Below are positions 1 to 10,184 of a DNA stretch of 64,000 bases, piece by piece (position 1 is the first letter of the stretch; each line of letters starts with the position of its first letter). The translations under genes and the position numbers were made by a program. Source of the stretch: Tetracentron sinense (Eukaryota; Streptophyta; Magnoliopsida; Trochodendrales; Trochodendraceae); contig CM026567.1 in the NCBI GenBank assembly GCA_015143295.1, positions 13,782,416 through 13,846,415 on the forward strand, written 5' to 3'. The notes under the pieces were generated by a model. That model had not been told where the DNA came from and made no database searches. It saw nothing but the letters and a program-made list of their open reading frames with translations.

Positions 1-1
1 A

Positions 2-1159
2 GCTATTAGAAATGGTGATTTTTTCCTTTCTGAGACTGACGATGTTTTTATATGGAATCCTAGCTTGAATGGTAAATTCTCCGTTAAGTCTGCTTGGGAA
101 ATTACCCGTCATTCCTACCCTTGAACAAATTGGAGTAAGTATATTTGGAACGCAATTATTCCAAAGAAAATCCAAATTTTTGGGTGGAAGGTAATGTATG
201 GAGCAATTTCGACTGATAATAAGGTTCAATCTATTGGAATTCCTCTTGTTAGTTGTTGTTCCTGTTGTAATATTGGTCATATTGAAAATCTGACTCATCT
301 TTTATATCAAAGTGAAATTGCAGCTAGTATTTGGAGTTATTTTGCAGGTTATTGCTCCATTGATATTCTATCCAGTGATACTATCCAGTGTTTCCTTATG
401 AGGTGGTTCAGAGCATATGACGACAACCATAATGAGATTTTCATATTACTTCCTCTTCTAATCATATGGGAAATTTGGAAAGAGCGATGTTCGCGCCGCT
501 TCAAAGGTGTTCGCAAGTCTTTAGTTATTGTTATTGCTCGCATCAAGTCTTGGATGACAGAAATAGGGCGCCTTCCAAGGAAGAAAAGATTGGATTTTTC
601 TATGTTCAATATGTCGATATCTCCTCCTAGGAAAAGAGTTATATCAATTGTCAAATGGATGCGGCCTCCTGTCGGTAGATTAAAACTAAATGTGGATGGA
701 GCCTCAAGAGGTAATTCTGGATTAGCAGGAGGTGGAGGTATTATTCGTAACCATGATGGAGATTTATTAGCATGCTTTTATGCTTTTTATGATTAATGCT
801 CAAGTTATATTTCAGAAACTAGAGCTCTATTAGATGGTATCATGCTTTGTCACTCTCAAGGGTACACTCAAATTGAGATTGAGTCTGATTCTAAATCTCT
901 TGTTGAAGCTTGGAATGGAACTTCTCACCATCCTTGGAATGTTTGGTATTGGAATCAAAAGATAAATAAATTAATGAGCATTTGTTCTAATATATCTCAT
1001 ATTTACAGAGAAGCTAATCAAGTAGCTGATTTCCTAGCTAACTATGGTTGTGATCTTCAGCAAAATGGTACGATGTTTTATAGACAAGAGATCCCCCCTC
1101 GCCTTAAAGCTCTCATCTTCCTGGACAAATTGGGCATTGGAAATATCAAACAGTCCTAG
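2..1159 (+). pseudogene. LINE-A ORF2 C-terminus (zf-RVT and RNase H)
   Basis: One reading frame runs from the window edge to 1159 and is broken by in-frame stops at 122-124 and 794-796. The first part has the zf-RVT layout (WN..IPKKIQIFGWK, then a CCSCC and HLLYQS stretch). The usual final Cys of the zinc site is Ser here. The second part is an RNase H: NVDGAS (first catalytic Asp), ESDSKSLVEA (catalytic Asp), and a closing REANQVADFLA motif. In living copies the protein makes and inserts LINE cDNA in the nucleus. This copy is dead. Confidence 0.88.
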
Positions 1160-1203
1160 TGTTTTTTTTTTTTTTTTTTTGGAAGGGGCTGGGGGTTTTT
1201 TAA

Positions 1204-1340
1204 GTCCCCCTGCCTCTAGTGTCTTTAAAGGGGTTTTGGTTTTATGTCCCCCCCTTGTTGTGTTCCTGTAGGGGTAAGGTTTATGTCCCCCCCTTGGTGT
1301 CTTTGTAGGGGTAAGGTTTTATGTCCCCCCCATTTCTCTT
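1204..1340 (+). repeat. Tandem repeat in LINE-A 3' UTR, about 38-42 bp unit
   Basis: Units start at 1204, 1246, 1285 and 1323. Each opens with GTCCCCC and contains TAGGGG or AAAGGGG followed by GGTTTTAT. The C-runs and G-runs alternate, so each unit can fold on itself. None of the other LINE tails in the window has this array, so it marks a separate subfamily. Confidence 0.8.
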
Positions 1341-1395
1341 TTATTAATAAACAGGTAGGGGTCTGCCAAACCCCCCACTCCCTCTGAGTGGCTTT

Positions 1396-1436
<41 letters not shown>

Positions 1437-3090
1437 AAATGCGTCGAAGCAAAATCCCACAAAAATGAGTCCCTGTTGAGATTCTCTACGCAACTCTAGG
1501 TTTCTTTTTTTAGTAGTTTGAAACTTAGACAACTTATGAACCCCGTTGCCCAAATCGTGCAAACGAGGTCTAAATTGAACGAAACCAATTCTATTAACAT
1601 ATATGAAAAAAAGGTGTCGGAGCAAACAGGACAAAAAAGAGCCCCTTTTGGGATTCCGTGCATAGATCTAGGTTATATTTTTTAGTAGTTTGAAATTTAG
1701 GCAACTTAAGACCCTCGTTGCCTAAATCAGGCGAATGATGACTAAATTGAACGAATCCAATTTTGAAAGTTAGGATAGATTGAACAAGGAGTCCCGGTTA
1801 GGATTCTGTGTGTTGCACTAGGTTATTTTTAGTAGTTTGAAACTTAGGCAACTGATGACCCTCGTTTGAAACATAGGCAACTTAAGACCATCGTTAGCTA
1901 AATCAGGCGAATGATGACTAAACTGAACGAATCAAATTTTGAATGTTGATAGATTGAACAAGGAGTCCCTGTTAGGATTCTGTGCATTGCACTAGGTTAT
2001 TTTTAGTAGTTTGAAACTTAGGCAACTTATGACCCTCATTGCCTAAATCGGGCGAACGATGACTAAACTAAACGAATCCAATTTTGAAAGTAGGATAGAT
2101 TGAACAAGGAGTCACAGTTAGGATATGCCAATTCTATTAGCATATCTTGAAACAAATGTGTTGGAGCAGACACGTCGAAAAAGAGCCCCCTTTTGGGATT
2201 CTGTGCACAACTCTAGGTTATATTTATTTAGTAGTTTGAAATGTAGGCAACTTATGAACCTCTTTGTCCAAATCAGGCAAACAAGGTCCAAATTGGGCAA
2301 AATATTTCTAAAAGTGAGGATATTTTGAAACATATGCATCGGAAAAGGAGTCTTGGTTGGGATTTTGTGAGTGCGCTAAGTTACTTCTTTGAATAGTTTG
2401 AAACTCAGTCAACTTATGAACGTCATTGGCAATATTGGGTTAAATGATGTATAAACTGAACGAAACCCATTCTAAAAGTTAGGATATATTGAAACAAATG
2501 AATCGGAGAGGCATATACGCCCCCCCACTATTTCTAAGGGAATTGCTAGCCTATATCTTGGCAGAAAGAGAAACACTTTGGGACGGGCCCCACCACACCC
2601 GAATTGTTTTATTGAACGGAAAGAGTGGGACGTCTATGGCCCAATGAGCTTACAAACAATAAAATCCTCTAGGTTGAAACATATGTGTCAGAGCAAATCA
2701 CATCGACAAAGGACTCCCTGTTGAGTTTTTTGTGCGCAGCTCTAAGTTAGTAAAGTTTGAAACTTAGTCAACTTATTAACCTCGTTGCCCAAATCTGGCA
2801 AACGATATTTAAACTAAATGAAACCAATTCTATTAGCATATACTGAAACAAATGTGTCGGACTAGACACGTCGAAAATAGTGCCCCTTTTGGGATTTTGT
2901 GCGCATCTCTAGGTTGCATTCTTTACTTGTTTGAAAGTTAGGGAACTTAAGACCCTCGTTCCCTGTCGGACAAACGTTGACTAAACCGAACGAATCCAAT
3001 TTTGGAAGTTACGACAAATTAAACTAATGCGTCATAGTAGACCGCGTCGAAAAAGGATTCCCGATTAGGATTCTGTGCGTAGCACTAGGT
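1437..3090. repeat. Satellite block 1 (monomers about 150-180 bp)
   Basis: Diverged tandem monomers carry the recurring words TAGTAGTTTGAAACTTAGG, CGTTGCC(T/C)AAATC, GAACGAATCCAATTTTGAAAG and GGAGTCCCGGTTAGGATTCTGTG. Monomer types appear in the order described here as A, B, C, D, E, F, Ga, H, I, J. Ga (near 2512-2690) is longer and holds a GGCATATACGCCCC and AAAGAGTGGGACGTC segment. There are no credible coding frames. The block stops at 3090 where a LINE poly(T) begins, and satellite resumes at 12946. Confidence 0.85.
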
Positions 3091-3410
3091 TTTTTTTTTT
3101 TTGGGGGGAAAAGAAAGCTGGGGTTAGGCAAACCCCAACCAGATAAATTAAAACCAAAAGGAATTACACCCTAATATACTTACATCCCCTCGCATCATCA
3201 GCTACAAACTTTGCTAATTTGGAGGGGAAATTATCAACATCTAATCTTAATTCAGAGCTAGAGGTACAAAATTTTTAAAAAATCTGCCGCTTTGTTTGCT
3301 TCTCTAGATATATGAATGATATCAGCCTTCTCAATGCTAGAACGAAGCTTGTCAATGTCGGCCAATAAACTCTAGAGCTTCCAAGGCCTAAGACATTCCT
3401 TCCGGATACA
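3091..3410 (-). mobile_element. LINE-B: 5'-truncated LINE tail, reversed
   Basis: This is the reverse complement of a LINE 3' end: poly(T), hairpin at 3120-3136, 3' UTR, then the last roughly 70 codons of the RNase H region. It is nearly collinear with the 3' end of LINE-H (25331 onward), so the two are the same subfamily. It stops at 3410 against LINE-C, which points the other way and belongs to another subfamily. The head-to-head joint therefore represents two insertion events. Confidence 0.85.
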
Positions 3411-5439
3411 CTAGTTTTGCTGATGATCTTTTTGTTTTCCTAAAAGCAACTCCATCCTCAGCTCATGAACTCAGCAAGGTGCTGTAATACTTCTCATCTA
3501 TCTCTGGCCTTCAACCAAATCCTCTTAAGAGCGAGATTTTTTTTGTTGGAACCACCTCTAGCAGTGAAATGGCTTTCAAACACATCCTGAATTTCCATAT
3601 TGGAAGTCTGCCAGGGCTTCCCCAAATCTTAGGGAGGCTCTCAGCGTCAACATGCCAACCTTTGATTGATAGGCTTATGTCCAAAGTGCAAAGTTGGAAA
3701 GGCAGATTCCTCTCATATGCTTGAACTCATCAAATCTGTATTAAACAGTCTTCACATCTACTGGACCAAGCTCCTTATTCTCCCTAAATCCATCACCAAA
3801 AAGATTGAACAGATCAGCTGCAATTTTCTATGGTCAGGCCCAGATTTGCTGAGGAAAATACACCCAATAGCATGGTCTTCTGTCTGTCGGCCAAAAGATG
3901 AAGGTGGTTTGGGTATTCGGAAGCTCTCTAATTGGAACAAAGTTGGAATCATGCGCCAACTCTGGTCTATTGTTACCCAAACCGACAGCTTGTGGGTTAA
4001 ATGGTGTTACAAGTACCTGATCCACAAGAATCATTTCTAGACTCTTAAAATTCCTTCATACCTGATCCGCAAGAATCATTTCTAGACTCTTAAAATTCCT
4101 TCAAACTGCTCCTGGGTTTGGAGGAAGATTCTTCAAGTTTGAGGTCTCGCCAAAGACTATATCACTTACTCCATTGTAAATGGATCATCAACAGCTCTAT
4201 GGTATGACCCGTGGCACCCTCTAGGCATCCTATCCGAAATCTATGATGACCGTTTACAATATGACTCAGGGCTGCCTCATGAGGCGAAAGTTGCTAAATT
4301 TTTGTCTAGTGCTACATGGGATCCTCCAACAGCTATCTCTGCTGATTTGATGACGGTTTGGGATGAACTCCCCTTCATAAGAATTAACTCTTCTCTCCCA
4401 TCAGATCGTGTAATTTGGACACCCAATAGCAGCGGTAATTACTCCCTTAAATTAGCTTAGGACAACATCCGCTCTCGATCATCCCCTCTACCTTGGTGGA
4501 ATCTGGTTTGGTCTTCTCACAACATCTCGAGGCACTCGTTCATTGCCTGGCTTGCTCTATCCAACAGCTTGCAAACCCAGGATCGCCAGCTTCACCTCAA
4601 CATCATTTCTCAATGGTGAGAGCATAAACCACCTAATCTTCGATTGTCCTATCCCTCGGCAGATATGTATTCAAAACCTTGTTCTTTGTGGTCATTCCGA
4701 CAGGCATATCCTTCCTTGGAACCGTGAAGCTGAGTGGGCTGCTAAGGAATTCCATGGTACTTCTTTACCTCAAAGCATTAAAAGAACGATATTTTGCGGA
4801 ACCATCTATCACATATGGTGCGAAAGGAACAATTGCATATTCTCCAACATCTCCCGACCAACTGATGAACTTATCAACAACATTATTTTGGACACTCGTC
4901 TCAAGTTTGAATCAGGAAATTTCCAAATTATTGACTCCGACTCAAACCATAATTTTATGGCCCGATGGCACATTCAATGCAACTATATCTCTAAACCTGA
5001 TCAGTGGTGCAAGTGGACTCCTCTGCCCCAAAATCACTGGGTGCTCAATACTGATGGTTCTGTTAGGAATGGGACGGCGGGCCTAGGAAGTATTTTGAGG
5101 GATAGCCATGGGACTCCCCTATTTGCCTATGCAGAAGGGGTTATGGATACTGACATACTCAAAATGGAAATTCTGGCCATTGTTAGGGGGATTGAAATCG
5201 CTATTGAGCACAACATCCAAGACATTATTATTGATTCAGATTCCCTACTAGCCACTCGATATCTGAACTCCTTGAGCGAACCTCCATGGCTCCTTTGTAA
5301 TCTTATCTCACACTGCAAGCATTTACTCACTGGATTCCGTTCGCATGCCATCAACCACATTTGGCGAGAAATTAACAAAGGAGCTGACTTTTTAGCAAAA
5401 GTTTTGTACTCCAAACTCTTCTATTATCCTTCCTCCTAG
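3411..5439 (+). pseudogene. LINE-C ORF2 C-terminal half
   Basis: This is a remnant ORF2. The RT catalytic FADD is at about 3415-3430. The RT C-terminal region (for example ARFLWSGPDL-like and AWSSVCRPKDEGGLGIRKL) is at 3666-4040. The RNase H is in the frame 4543-5439, with LNTDGSVRNG, KMEILAI, DSDSLLATRYL and a closing WREINKGADFLAK. The pieces lie in different frames, so frameshifts and stops have accumulated. The 5439 end is the natural C-terminus. It cannot be functional. Confidence 0.85.
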
Positions 5440-5575
5440 GGAGTTTCCTTTGGCTCTCACCTCTATTTTGGAAGAGGACAGATCTAGTTGTAACTACCTT
5501 AGATTGTAATCTCCTTTTATATATATATATATCTGGTCGGGGTCCGCCTAACCCCAGCTTACCTTCCAAAAAAAT
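3411..5575 (+). mobile_element. LINE-C: 5'-truncated L1-type LINE
   Basis: This copy starts inside the reverse transcriptase at a FADD motif (SFADDLFVF) and runs through the RT thumb, zf-RVT, RNase H, an (AT)n-bearing 3' UTR, hairpin GGGGTCCGCCTAACCCC (5539-5555) and a short poly(A). It is the same subfamily as LINE-I (30919-31716), judged from the RNase H and from a matching 3' UTR containing GAAGGACAGATC-like and TAGATTGTAA words. A 45-bp tandem duplication lies at 4014-4058 and 4059-4103. Confidence 0.87.
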
Positions 5576-5873
5576 GCCATGGTTCATTCTGATTTCTCTT
5601 TACCAAAGAAAGCCTTACATAACCTGCTGTCGTGGGAGGAGGTTGAGCTTAAGCAACGATCGCGAGTTAATTGGCTTATGCTTGGGGATTCAAATAGCTC
5701 GTTCTTCTACAGATCGGGTATGGTCCTTACGGATGCAAAGCAGATTGCGATGAAAGCTTCTGGTCGGGGTCTGCCTAACCCCAGCTTTCCTTTCCCCAAA
5801 AAAAAAAAGATTATGGCAGAAGCCGTATCCTTTTTCCAACTCCATGCTTGCTAATGGAGAGTCAACAACTGCA
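5576..5873 (+). mobile_element. LINE-D: ORF2 linker fragment containing an ultra-short LINE tail
   Basis: Bases from about 5579 encode a piece of the segment between endonuclease and RT in this LINE family (ELKQRSRVNWLMLGDSNSSFF, compare ELRQRSRIQWLQLGDSNNAFF in LINE-J). It is split at 5760-5809 by about 38 bases of LINE 3' terminus (hairpin 5766-5782) plus an A-run. That is one of the shortest possible 5'-truncated insertions. Sequences on either side of it (just before 5760 and just after 5809) look like an imperfect repeat of about 16 bp. The fragment ends at the poly(T) of LINE-E. Confidence 0.7.
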
Positions 5874-5989
5874 TTTTTTTGGGGGAAAGGAGAGTTGGGT
5901 TAGGCGGACCCCGACCAGAATAAATAAATAACAAAAAATTACATATGCAAGAAATTGCGCCCTTGGCAATCCCTAAGCACAATCTGAGA

Positions 5990-8900
5990 TAAGGCTATGG
6001 GAAAAATAGAAGGTATAAATGAAATTTCACCCATGGAAGTACATAATTTAGACAAAAAATCAGCAGCTTTGTTGGCTTCTCTATAAGTATGGCCAATGTC
6101 CCAACGAATGAAGCACTTGGATAACCACTCAATGTCAACAAGGATGTAGGAACATTCCCATGGCCATAAGCAAGCTTTCTTGACACAAGCAACTCCGACA
6201 AATGTGTAGAGTCTGACTCAATCTGGATATTCTAAATAGGAAGGTCAAGAGCAATCTCAAGGCCTCTCTTAATGGCATAAAGCTCGCTAGCGATGACAAA
6301 GCACCAATTTCTACAACTTGAAACAGCCATAATCGGCGCTCCAACCATATCCCTAATGATGCACCCGTACCCACTACTGATATCTTGGCTGATCCATCCG
6401 TATTCAATTTAAAAAACCCATCTGTAGGAGGATTCCAAGAGGTCCATCGAGCCTGGCCAGATTTCCAAATGGCTTGAATGAATGCCAATAGCGGACGCAA
6501 TAGATCTGTTAATGGCATTGTCAACAACAGTGATACTACCTAAATTTAGCTTGATAAGGACCTCATCAACGATTCTCCTAGAAATCAGCTTAGGAGGATG
6601 GAACTCATTGCCAAAGCACTTGTTGTTCCTTTCTATCCAAATGTGATAGACATATAAGCACAAAACACAGCTTTTCGGGCCGTCCCTTTAAGACTCGTGC
6701 CAGAACACCTCTTGGTCATGAACCTAATTAAGTTGTTCCATCTTTGAAATGTACGAATAGGTAAAAGAAGACTCCTAGCGAGACAAGACCAGATGTCCGA
6801 AGAGTACGGACAAGAGAAAAAAATGTGATCGTGACTCTCAGGAGAAAGCGGACAAAGGATGCACTGATCATTAGTGACAATACCTAACTGAGAGAGCTTG
6901 CCCTTGGTTGATAAGGCATGCCAAAACACCATCCAAGCTATAACCGAGTGCTTGGGAATGGCCTGAGAATACCAAAGAATATCCACCCACCAAACTTTAA
7001 TGTTGGCAGTTCTAACACGGTCCCAAGCCGATTTCACAGTGAATAGACCATGACTCGAAGGAGTCCAAACAATGCGGTCTGGACCATTTCCTAGCATCTG
7101 AATGTCACGAACTTCTTCCCAAACCTCAATCAAATCTGGGAGGCTAGGGACTTCGATCCTCCAACCCATATCCAATCTAATAGACGCAACCAAGGCTTTT
7201 TTGTCGATACCGTGGATAAGGGAAGCTCTCTGCCTGTATTCTCTGAGCAACACTCCCCTAGGATGCCAATGATCAAGCCACAATAGAGTAGATTGGCCAT
7301 TACCAATAATATGATGAATGGCTCCTTCGGCAAGGTACCGGATTCTCAAGATACTCCTAATACTCCAAGAAGGGGCAGAAGGCGGCGCATGGTCCAAATG
7401 GAGTCATTAGTTAGGTACCGGCATTGAAACCAATCAACCCAAATAGATTTATCCTTAGAAGCAATTTCCCAAATGCGCCTGAGCAAGGCATTGTAGTTCC
7501 ACTCTAGAACTCTTCGAAGACCCAGCCCCCCTTCATCATGAGGCCTACACACATCATTCCAAGCCACTTTGTGAAGGCCACGATGGAGGTCAGGCCCAGA
7601 CCAAAGAAAGCGAGCCAGAATGCTCTCGATATGATTAACCACATGCTTAGGCAATAAGAAGATGCTACACCAGTACAAGTGGAAGCTATGGAGCACCGTT
7701 TTAATCAACTCCACTCTCCCTCCATACGTAAGCCACCTGTTTTTCCAAGAGGAGATATGCTTGGAAATTTTATCAATGAGGGTTTGACAGTCTGTCTTGA
7801 TAAGTCTAGTAGAAGAAAGCGAAAGGCCTATATAAGTAATCGGAAGTAGCCAACACAATCACCATTTAACATAATGGAGAACTTGGCACCAGAGATACAA
7901 CCCATGATCCAGTCAATAAATCTTCTAGGCATACCATACTTGAACATTGCTGCTTCTAGGAAAGCCCACGAGACAGAATCATAGGCCTTCTTGATGTCCA
8001 CTTTTATAGCAGTTCTGGGAGTGCCTCGCCAGGGGTGATAATTATGAAATAGCTCCTGACAAAGTAATATGTTATCTGAAATCTGACGCCCCTTAACAAA
8101 AGCAGACTGATTTGCATTGACGAGCTTGCACATCACAGGCTTGATCCGGGAGACCAGCATCTTGGAGATAAAATGATATAGAACATTACACACAGAGATG
8201 GGTCTAAAATCAGCAAATGACTCTGGATTATCCTTCTTCGAAATCAACAAAATAAGGGTGGCGTTGACCTCACCTAGCAGCTTTGAACTCGAGAAGAAAC
8301 TGAGAATTGCTTTAGTTACATTAAAAGAGATGATGTTCCAACAAACCTGGAAAAACTTGGCATTAAAGTCGTCAGGCCCAGGGGCTTTATCCCCATTAGA
8401 GCTAAATACAGCCTCTTTGACATTGGCAGCAGAGAATTCCATAGATAAGAATTTCCTATCAATCTCATCCAGCTCATGAGATGGGGGGGAATTGAAAGGA
8501 GCCAGCCTCTTGATTGTGAGGAGCAGATAAGAGTTTAGAGAAAAACTCGATAGCCATCTCTGAAAGACCACTCTGATCTGAATTTGAACACCATTGCCAT
8601 TGGCCAACAAAATAATTCAATTACAGTGATTGCGGGCATTAATGGATCGATGAAAGAAATCATTGTTATTATCGCCAAGGCACAACCATTGAACTCGAGA
8701 TCGCTGCCTAAGCTTGGAATCCTCAATAGCAAGGAGTTTGCCAAGCTGAGATTTGCCCATATGACAGACATTATGCTGGAACTCAGCATTCGACGGATCA
8801 GCTTCCAAACTATGAAGGTCTAAATTAAGGTGTTCACGGGCTTGCTCAATATGGACGTTCAGATTGCCAAATTTTTGTTTGCTCCACTTTTTCAGTTCCC

Positions 8901-10009
8901 CTTTGGTATTCTTAAGCTTGCATATAAGCTGGTACATAGGGGTGCCCTGATATTGCGACATCCAAGCTCTATTCTTACCGTGCAAACCTCCTGCTGCAAG
9001 CATCAGAAAACCTAACTGCTGCAAGCATCAACAATTGGCAAGGAGCAGCGAATATTCAGCGGAGGTCAGACCGGTTCTTACTTAATATCCAATGATTGGG
9101 ACATTTCTTTTCCTGACACCATACAACGAGCGAGCGTTCGATCGATCTCTGATCACAATCCTATAATGCTCAATGCGGGCTCCAGTTTCCAAGCGTTGTC
9201 TCCCTTCAGATTCGAAATGATGTGGCTGAAAAGGGATTCAAAGCTGATACTCCAGTTTGATAACCTCAAGGAACTCTGGGTCCTCTACCCAGTGATTGTA
9301 GAATTTGAACGGCTTCGCTTTAACCTGAGAAATCTCTTTAAGAGACACCACAATTTGTCGATGATCCGACATACTAGAAGCCCCTATAACAGCTTCAGAG
9401 GGAAGGCCTGAATCAGCTCAATATTCAACATACAATGATCAAGTTTGCTCTCAATATGGCCCGGGCCAATGATGCCATTAGACCAGGTGTATTAAGGGAC
9501 CTTTCCACCGAAGATCAGATAGGCCAGCATCAAACATACTGTCCCCAATTTGATGAATGGAAGCAAAACTAATGGGGACACCTCCACGCTTTTCAGAAGG
9601 AGACATGACAGAGTTAAAGTCACCCATCACTAACCAAGGAAGGCTGTGATAGGGATTCCCGAAGCCTAGAATCGTTGGCTCCATAAATAGTAGAAATGAC
9701 AATGGGAGATGACCCATCCTTGAGGCTCACCAGACAATGGATAGCTTGATCAGTAGCACCTAGATTGCTAACATCAAGCAACAAGGAATCCCAGCAAAAC
9801 CAAATACGGCCATTCAACATAGCCGAGTAATTATCCATTCTGTTCCAAGATCTAAAGAGACGCTGCATTGTATGATCAGCATGAATACTACGAACTTTAG
9901 TTTCCACTAGCCCAACACACCAAAGCTTATTCGCAACAACAAAATCACGAACATCTCTTTGACGAGTACCACTGTTTAGGCCACGCACATTCCAAAATCC
10001 GACTAGCAT
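5990..10009 (-). pseudogene. LINE-E ORF2 (EN, RT, zf-RVT, RNase H)
   Basis: The start is placed at the ATG at 10009 because the family's ORF2 opens M(L/F)(V/I)GFWNVRGLN. EN motifs seen are WNVRGLN, GLVETKV, YGAND, GDFNSV and SDHRQI. RT shows DKAPGPDDFNAKFF, FRPISVCNV, KGRQISDNI and DIKKAYDSVSW. The segment that should carry the catalytic FADD is missing: the frame passes from GDCVGYF near 7830 almost directly to the thumb at 7858. This implies an internal deletion of roughly 100 codons. zf-RVT keeps all ligands (CILC..HDHIFFSC). RNase H begins LNTDGSAK. Several frameshifts are present. Confidence 0.85.
8985..9227 (+). mobile_element. Plus-strand LINE endonuclease fragment embedded in LINE-E
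   Basis: About 200 bp read on the plus strand as the end of a LINE endonuclease: YLISNDWDISFPDTIQRA, then SISDHNPIMLNAGSSF and FRFEMMW. SDHNPI is the conserved EN histidine motif. LINE-E resumes on the minus strand at about 9228 (SDHRQIVVSL). The fragment is from a different LINE subfamily. The left edge is uncertain, because a 15-bp word (CTGCTGCAAGCATCA) is repeated just before it. It has no poly(A), so a filler or rearrangement origin is as likely as retrotransposition. Confidence 0.6.
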
Positions 10010-10184
10010 AAAGGAAAAAGAAAAGGTCAGAGGAACTCTAACGTCCAGAACCCTCCTAGTGATGCCCACTTCCGGGTCCACCACCCTTGTCTTTCCGATA
10101 ACCATGTTGTTTCTTCTCATTACGTTGGTTTTTTCCTCTGATGGGAATAAAGCCGTGGGTCCGAAAACGACCTCTCGTTAGCTG

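Larger units (their letters stand above)
1..1436 (+). mobile_element. LINE-A: L1-type LINE, 3' part, with poly(A)
   Basis: This is the 3' end of a plant L1-clade LINE that enters from the left edge. It carries the end of ORF2 (zf-RVT and RNase H), a 3' UTR with short tandem repeats, the family hairpin GGGGTCTGCCAAACCCC at 1358-1374, and a run of about 39 A (1398-1436). It ends directly against satellite sequence, so it was inserted into the satellite. The long uninterrupted A tail suggests a fairly recent insertion, although the coding part has already decayed. Confidence 0.9.
5874..10150 (-). mobile_element. LINE-E: 4.3-kb L1-type LINE, reversed
   Basis: Reading leftward this copy has the ORF1 C-terminus (about 10150-10056), ORF2 start (10009), endonuclease, RT, zf-RVT, RNase H, a 3' UTR with the hairpin at 5896-5912, and poly(T) at 5874. 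The ORF1 end (KDKGGGPGSGHH) and the short ORF1-ORF2 spacing match LINE-L, so the two are the same family. The 5' end is lost inside ORF1 near 10140-10190, where LINE-F starts on the other strand. A foreign plus-strand fragment sits inside at about 8985-9227. Confidence 0.87.

Noticed and set aside
1437-3090. Short open frames within the satellite, on both strands
   Set aside because: They lie in tandem repeats, are not conserved in frame between monomers, and have no recognisable domain.
3091-5575. Twin-priming (5' inversion) of a single LINE at the 3410 joint
   Set aside because: Both sides carry their own RNase H C-terminus and 3' hairpin, and they belong to different subfamilies, so they are two insertions.
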